NCBI RefSeq assembly: GCF_022808935.1
Contig: NZ_JAKZFR010000002.1
Span: forward strand, 310,001-374,000
Source: Geothrix sp. SG200
Lineage (GTDB): Bacteria; Acidobacteriota; Holophagae; Holophagales; Holophagaceae
Direction: 5' to 3'
Length of the DNA: 64,000 nt
Shown here: in pieces, positions 60,712 through 64,000 of the stretch
Position numbering within the stretch: position 1 is the first letter of the stretch
How the letters are laid out: each line of letters begins with the position of its first letter
The notes under the pieces: model-generated
Database searches by the model: none
Told to the model about the DNA's origin: nothing
What the model saw: only the letters and a program-made list of their open reading frames with translations
Position numbers and translations under genes: made by a program

Positions 60712-61098
60712 TCAGGCTTTCACGAACGCCTTCACCGTCAGCAGGCCCAGCAGGGTCATGGAAAGGGATCCCGCCAGGTGGACGGCCATGTGACCGGCCG
60801 CCCATCCGTATTCGCCGCGGCTCAGGAGATGCACCGCCTCGGCCGAGAACGTCGAGAAGGTGGTGAGGCCCCCCAGGAAGCCCGTGATGACGAGGAGCCT
60901 CGCCTCGGGAGCCAGGCCCGGATGCTGGGTGAACACGGCGACGGCCACGCCCACAAGGTAGCCCCCCAGCAGGTTGGCCGCCAGCGTTCCGAGGGGCAGC
61001 GAAGGCACGAACGGATTCAGGAGCGCGCCCAAGCCCCATCGCAACCACGCGCCCAGCGCCGCGCCGACGCCCACCGCCAGAAACGAATAGAAAGCCAT
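60712..61098 (-). CDS. crcB: Fluoride exporter CrcB/Fluc
   Basis: This 128-residue protein has four spans and acts as a dual-topology dimer exporting fluoride. The signature [15 protein letters not shown] with the Phe-box and Na-site Gly/Thr is intact, as are WLRWGLG and [14 protein letters not shown]. It begins only 11 bases after the deacetylase gene, so there is no room for its own fluoride riboswitch. Confidence 0.95.
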   Translation of the reverse strand: MAFYSFLAVGVGAALGAWLRWGLGALLNPFVPSLPLGTLAANLLGGYLVGVAVAVFTQHPGLAPEARLLVITGFLGGLTTFSTFSAEAVHLLSRGEYGWAAGHMAVHLAGSLSMTLLGLLTVKAFVKA

Positions 61099-61109
61099 GG
61101 TCTATCCTC

Positions 61110-62024
61110 TCACTTGGCGAGGTCGCCGGCCTTCACGAAGCGCACCTGCCCCTTGGTGCGGGGCACCAGCTTCTCCAGGGCCTCCACGGTCTCGGGATAG
61201 ATGTGCCCGATGATGAGCACAGAGCCATCCTTCTCCGCGAGCTTGAGGGCCCGGTCCCACTGCTTCTCCATTTCGGGGAAGGCCTTGTCGTCGTCCAGGA
61301 ACACCTTGCGCTGGACCGCCGGGATGCCAAGCTCCTCGGCGACGTCATAGGCCACGCTGTCCTTCTCGGTGCGGCTGTCGACGAAGAAGAGCTTCCGCGC
61401 CTTGAGCTCCTGGAGCACCCAGGTCATGCGGGTGCGGTCCGGCGTGATGCGGCTGCCCATGTGGTTGTTCACGCCCGCGCGGTGGGGAATGCCCTCCAGC
61501 GCCATGCGGACGCGGCGGCGGACCTCGGTCTCCGGAAGGTTGAAGAGGATGGCGTTGGGCCCCGGATCGCGACCCGGGCCCGGGTAGCCGATGGGTTCCA
61601 TGGGCAGGTGGAGCATGACCTCCTTGCCCAGGCGGTGGGCGATGTCCGCGCTGTCCCGCGTGAACTCCTGGTAGGGCAGCACCGCCACGCTGAAGGGCAC
61701 GGGAAGGCTGCAGAGGCGCGTCACCAGCTCCGGCTGCATGTAGCCAAGGTCGTCGATCACCAAGGCGAGCCGGGGGAGCGGACGTTCCGGTTCGGGGCTC
61801 TGAGGCTTGGCGGCCTCGGAGGACGGCTTCGCCTTGGGCTCAGCGGGTTTCTTATCGGGTCTTCGGGGCTCGGGGCTCGGTGCTTCGCGCTTCGCGGGCG
61901 CCTGGCGCCGGCCGCAGCCCTGCTGGCCAAGCATCACACCCGCGCCCAGCCCCAGGAGCAGGGTGAAGGCGGCCCAGCCCAGCAGGGCCAGGGTGGATGT
62001 GCGCTTCCCCTTGCCTCGGGCCAA
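61110..62024 (-). CDS. Divergent polysaccharide deacetylase (YibQ-like)
   Basis: This 304-residue protein has a membrane anchor (residues 13-34), a Pro/Lys/Glu-rich linker (38-83) and a NodB-like TIM-barrel domain: LALVIDDLGYMQPELV, VLPYQEFTRDSADIAHRLGKEVMLHLPMEP, NHMGSRITPD and LIIGHIYPETVEALEKLVP. YibQ genes are often next to CtpA/EnvC genes and act at the cell wall. Here an S41-like protein precedes it with a one-base gap. Confidence 0.9.
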   Translation of the reverse strand: MARGKGKRTSTLALLGWAAFTLLLGLGAGVMLGQQGCGRRQAPAKREAPSPEPRRPDKKPAEPKAKPSSEAAKPQSPEPERPLPRLALVIDDLGYMQPELVTRLCSLPVPFSVAVLPYQEFTRDSADIAHRLGKEVMLHLPMEPIGYPGPGRDPGPNAILFNLPETEVRRRVRMALEGIPHRAGVNNHMGSRITPDRTRMTWVLQELKARKLFFVDSRTEKDSVAYDVAEELGIPAVQRKVFLDDDKAFPEMEKQWDRALKLAEKDGSVLIIGHIYPETVEALEKLVPRTKGQVRFVKAGDLAK

Positions 62025-62025
62025 G

Positions 62026-63189
62026 CTAGGCGGCCTTCGCCGGCGCAGGGGCGGCGGGCGTCGGGGTCTCGAGGGCAGCCATCACCTTGGCCAGGGCGTC
62101 ATCGGAATCCGTGAGCTTCAGCACCTGATCCGGGGCCACGCCCTGGCGGTCGAGCTTCTCGCCACCCAGGCCCACCCAGCGGCGGGACACCAGCTCCACC
62201 GCCCCGCCCTGCTTCAGGAGGAAGCGGCTCCGCTCCACGCCCAGGCCCGGAGTCTTCTCCCCGAAGGTGCGCGCGCCACCTTTCTTCAGGCAGGAGGCCA
62301 GCACTTCCGGGAGGCCCAGGGTGGAGCGCCCCACCAGCAGCGACAGGCGGGCGAAGGGAACGCCTGTTCCGGCCAGCGGCACCTCCTGGTCGGGCTTGCC
62401 CGCTTCCTGGACGGTGCCGAGGGGGCCCTTGGCGCCCAGGAGGCCGGCCACGGCGGCGGCCTCGCCGGGCGTGCCCTTCACGCACTGCCGCAGGTCCAGC
62501 ACCAGCGTCTGCTTCCGGTCCACCGGAGCCAGCAGCTTCTTGAGTTCCTCGGCCCGACCGGGGTTCAGGTCCGGCAGGGACACCATCAGGGCACCAGTCC
62601 CCTGCTTGAGGGTCACCGGCGCCTTGGCCAGCCGCTGCATCCGCAGGGTGGTCTTGGTCAGATCACCGGTGGCGTTGTAGCGGTAGAGGTCCACCGCCGT
62701 ACCTTCGGCGCCCCGAAGGCGGCGCTCCAACGTCCAGGCGCTGAGCCGACCCACCGAATCCCCATCCACCTTGCGGATCACGTCACCGGGCTGGATGCCG
62801 GCCTTGGCGGCCGGGCCGCCGGGCGTCACCGCCAGAACGGTGGCGTAGATGCCCCGCTTCACGACCACCAGGCCCGCCTCGGCCGGGCCGGGATCCGGCA
62901 AACGCAGGTCATCGGCGGACAGGTAGGCATTCATCGGATGCGAGCGTTCGAGCACGGCCTGGATCCCGCCGGAGACGACCTTCTCCATGTCCGGCGGATC
63001 GACATAGTTCTGCTGCACCAGGGACAGGACATCCTGGATGTCGGACAGGCCCGCCAGGGGGTCCTGGGGCGGAGCCTTGACCCCCGGCTTGGGCTGCCGG
63101 GTTGGCTGCTCGCCCCGCTGGATCACCGGCAGGGTGAAGACGGCCACGAGGGGGAAGGAGAACACCGAGAGCCAGGTACGGGCGTGCAT
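62026..63189 (-). CDS. CtpA/S41-like protein lacking catalytic residues
   Basis: This 387-residue exported protein has an N-terminal membrane/signal segment, the CtpA helical domain (QDVLSLVQQNYVDP), a PDZ domain (112-145, VTPGGPAAKAGIQPGDVIRKVDG) and an S41 core. Aligned with the core of active enzymes (SASASEI..GEKTFGKGVVQ), it reads STLGLPEV..GEKTPGLGVER. The nucleophile Ser is Gly292, the Lys base Leu316 and the Gln Arg320. It is thus probably an inactive binding/scaffold protein in cell-wall control. It precedes the yibQ-like gene by one base. Confidence 0.87.
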   Translation of the reverse strand: MHARTWLSVFSFPLVAVFTLPVIQRGEQPTRQPKPGVKAPPQDPLAGLSDIQDVLSLVQQNYVDPPDMEKVVSGGIQAVLERSHPMNAYLSADDLRLPDPGPAEAGLVVVKRGIYATVLAVTPGGPAAKAGIQPGDVIRKVDGDSVGRLSAWTLERRLRGAEGTAVDLYRYNATGDLTKTTLRMQRLAKAPVTLKQGTGALMVSLPDLNPGRAEELKKLLAPVDRKQTLVLDLRQCVKGTPGEAAAVAGLLGAKGPLGTVQEAGKPDQEVPLAGTGVPFARLSLLVGRSTLGLPEVLASCLKKGGARTFGEKTPGLGVERSRFLLKQGGAVELVSRRWVGLGGEKLDRQGVAPDQVLKLTDSDDALAKVMAALETPTPAAPAPAKAA

Positions 63190-63217
63190 GGGGACAGTCT
63201 ACGTGGAAATGGGCGCG

Positions 63218-63262
63218 CAGCTGTCAGGTATCAGCTGTCCGCCATCAGCTTTCAGCTGCCAG
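63218..63262. repeat. Degenerate heptanucleotide tandem repeat
   Basis: Seven-base units run CAGCTGT, CAGGTAT, CAGCTGT, CCGCCAT, CAGCTTT, CAGCTGC, CAG in the 101-bp gap between ddl and the S41-like gene. The same style of unit occurs at 33161-33177. It is followed by a run of seven A residues. Confidence 0.8.
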
Positions 63263-63290
63263 TAAAAAAAGGGGGCCTGCAGGAAAGGGC

Positions 63291-64000
63291 TCAGCCCCTG
63301 AACCAGTCGCTGCCAGACCGGAAGCCCTTCTGCTTGGTGGCGGTCTGGGCGTGGCGGGCCAGGGCCAGGTTGATGAGGCGCGTGAGCAGCTCGGGGTAGG
63401 GCACGCCGCTGGCGGCCATCATCTTGGGATACATGGAGATGCTGGTGAAGCCGGGGATGAAGTTCAGCTCGTTGAGGAACACCCGGCCCGTGAGCCGCTC
63501 CAGGAAGAAGTCCACCCGGGCCATGCCGTAGCCGTCGGAGGCCGCGAAGGCCTTGGCGGCCAGCTTCCGCACCAGGTCGGCCAGCTCCTCGGGGATGTTC
63601 GCGGGAATCTCCGTGCGGCTCTTGCCGTGGAGGTACTTGTCCTCGAAGGTGTAGAACTCGTCGGCCACGATGACTTCGCCCGGCTGGGACACCAGGGGCT
63701 CGTCGCCGCCGAGCACCGCCACCTCGATCTCCCGGACATCCAGGCCCTGCTCCACCAGCACCCGCCGGTCGAAGGTGAAGGCCCGGTCCAGGGCCGCGGG
63801 CAGGTCCTCGGCGCGCTTCACCTTCTCCACGCCGATGCTGCTGCCCAGGTTCGCGGGCTTCACGAAGAGGGGCAACCCCAGCTTGGCGCAGTCCGCCAGG
63901 CAGGTCGCGCGCTCCCGTGCCCAGCGCTCCTCGATCAGGCCCACGTAGGGCACCACGGGAAGGCCTTCGGACTCCCAGAGGCGCTTGGTGATCCACTTGT
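63291..64000 (-). CDS. ddl: D-alanine-D-alanine ligase, 3' part (partial)
   Basis: About 235 C-terminal residues are present; the N-terminal domain is beyond the right edge. The ATP-grasp core is clear: LFVKPANLGSSIGVEKV, LVEQGLDVREIEVAVLGGD, EFYTFEDKYLHGKSRTEIPANI, YGMARVDFFLE and VFLNELNFIPGFTSISMYPKM. The enzyme joins D-Ala pairs for peptidoglycan. The Tyr-like site residue near EFYTFEDKY fits D-Ala-D-Ala rather than D-Ala-D-Lac specificity, though the N-terminal part is needed to judge. Confidence 0.95.
   Translation of the reverse strand, partial: KWITKRLWESEGLPVVPYVGLIEERWARERATCLADCAKLGLPLFVKPANLGSSIGVEKVKRAEDLPAALDRAFTFDRRVLVEQGLDVREIEVAVLGGDEPLVSQPGEVIVADEFYTFEDKYLHGKSRTEIPANIPEELADLVRKLAAKAFAASDGYGMARVDFFLERLTGRVFLNELNFIPGFTSISMYPKMMAASGVPYPELLTRLINLALARHAQTATKQKGFRSGSDWFRG

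Noticed and set aside
60712-61110. Fluoride riboswitch for crcB
   Set aside because: Only 11 bases separate crcB from the upstream gene, and no riboswitch-like pseudoknot is visible upstream.
63218-63262. CRISPR array
   Set aside because: The repeat unit is 7 bp with no spacers and no cas genes are present anywhere in the window.

Overview
The window is a 64-kb piece of a high-GC bacterial chromosome with a Gram-negative envelope: there are two outer-membrane porins, signal peptides, periplasmic peptidases and a Ddl ligase. Gene content is that of a respiring heterotroph living on peptides, amino acids and organic acids. The mix of S9 and S53 peptidases, a quinol-type nitric oxide reductase, LytS/LytTR pairs and a complete Liv uptake system suggests Acidobacteriota, perhaps class Holophagae (Geothrix-like). 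That placement is inference; no rRNA gene is present. I see no insertion sequence, prophage, integrase or CRISPR array.

Layout. 1-4.4 kb: the end of pepQ, two unknown genes, a histidine kinase and a DPP-IV peptidase. 4.4-4.7 kb: a structured, inverted-repeat-bounded non-coding element. 4.7-11.1 kb (minus): a peptide-type transporter, then the livKHMGF operon with a CBS protein as its last gene. 11.3-14.2 kb: two divergent paralogous porins around a 475-bp regulatory gap. 14.4-21.8 kb (plus): lrgAB, a lytS/lytR pair, a DASS-type carboxylate carrier and glcDF, which I read as a pyruvate/2-hydroxyacid module. 21.8-40.3 kb: mostly housekeeping and accessory genes (S9D peptidase, SRAP protein, tRNA-Arg, FAD dehydrogenase, MFS carrier, SDR-DUF502-pgsA operon, queG, speA, guanine deaminase, hbd-like, purD, a second LytS/LytTR pair, tpx).

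40.4-45.4 kb (minus): a tight five-gene operon, decarboxylating dehydrogenase - HMG-CoA-lyase family - CoA transferase - aconitase-family large and small subunits. No 2-isopropylmalate, citramalate or homocitrate synthase is present. The set fits a thioester-conserving route between acetyl-CoA plus pyruvate and 2-oxobutyrate through citramalyl-CoA. This is the best candidate for an under-described system here. 45.6-64 kb: polA, an SDR, a small secreted protein followed by tandem in-frame repeats, an IspH-UbiA fusion, ppc, an S53 peptidase, an SPFH protein, qNor, an HATPase regulator, a CDF-like carrier, a DUF190-crcB pair, a divergent polysaccharide deacetylase, an S41-like protein without catalytic residues, and the 3' part of ddl.

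A second theme is structured repeat DNA at gene 3' ends: the element at 4.36 kb, a duplicated gene end at 28 kb, tandem 69-bp units at 49.3 kb that share a hairpin core with the 4.36-kb element, and a heptanucleotide repeat at 33.2 and 63.2 kb. Several genes end in strong perfect hairpins.
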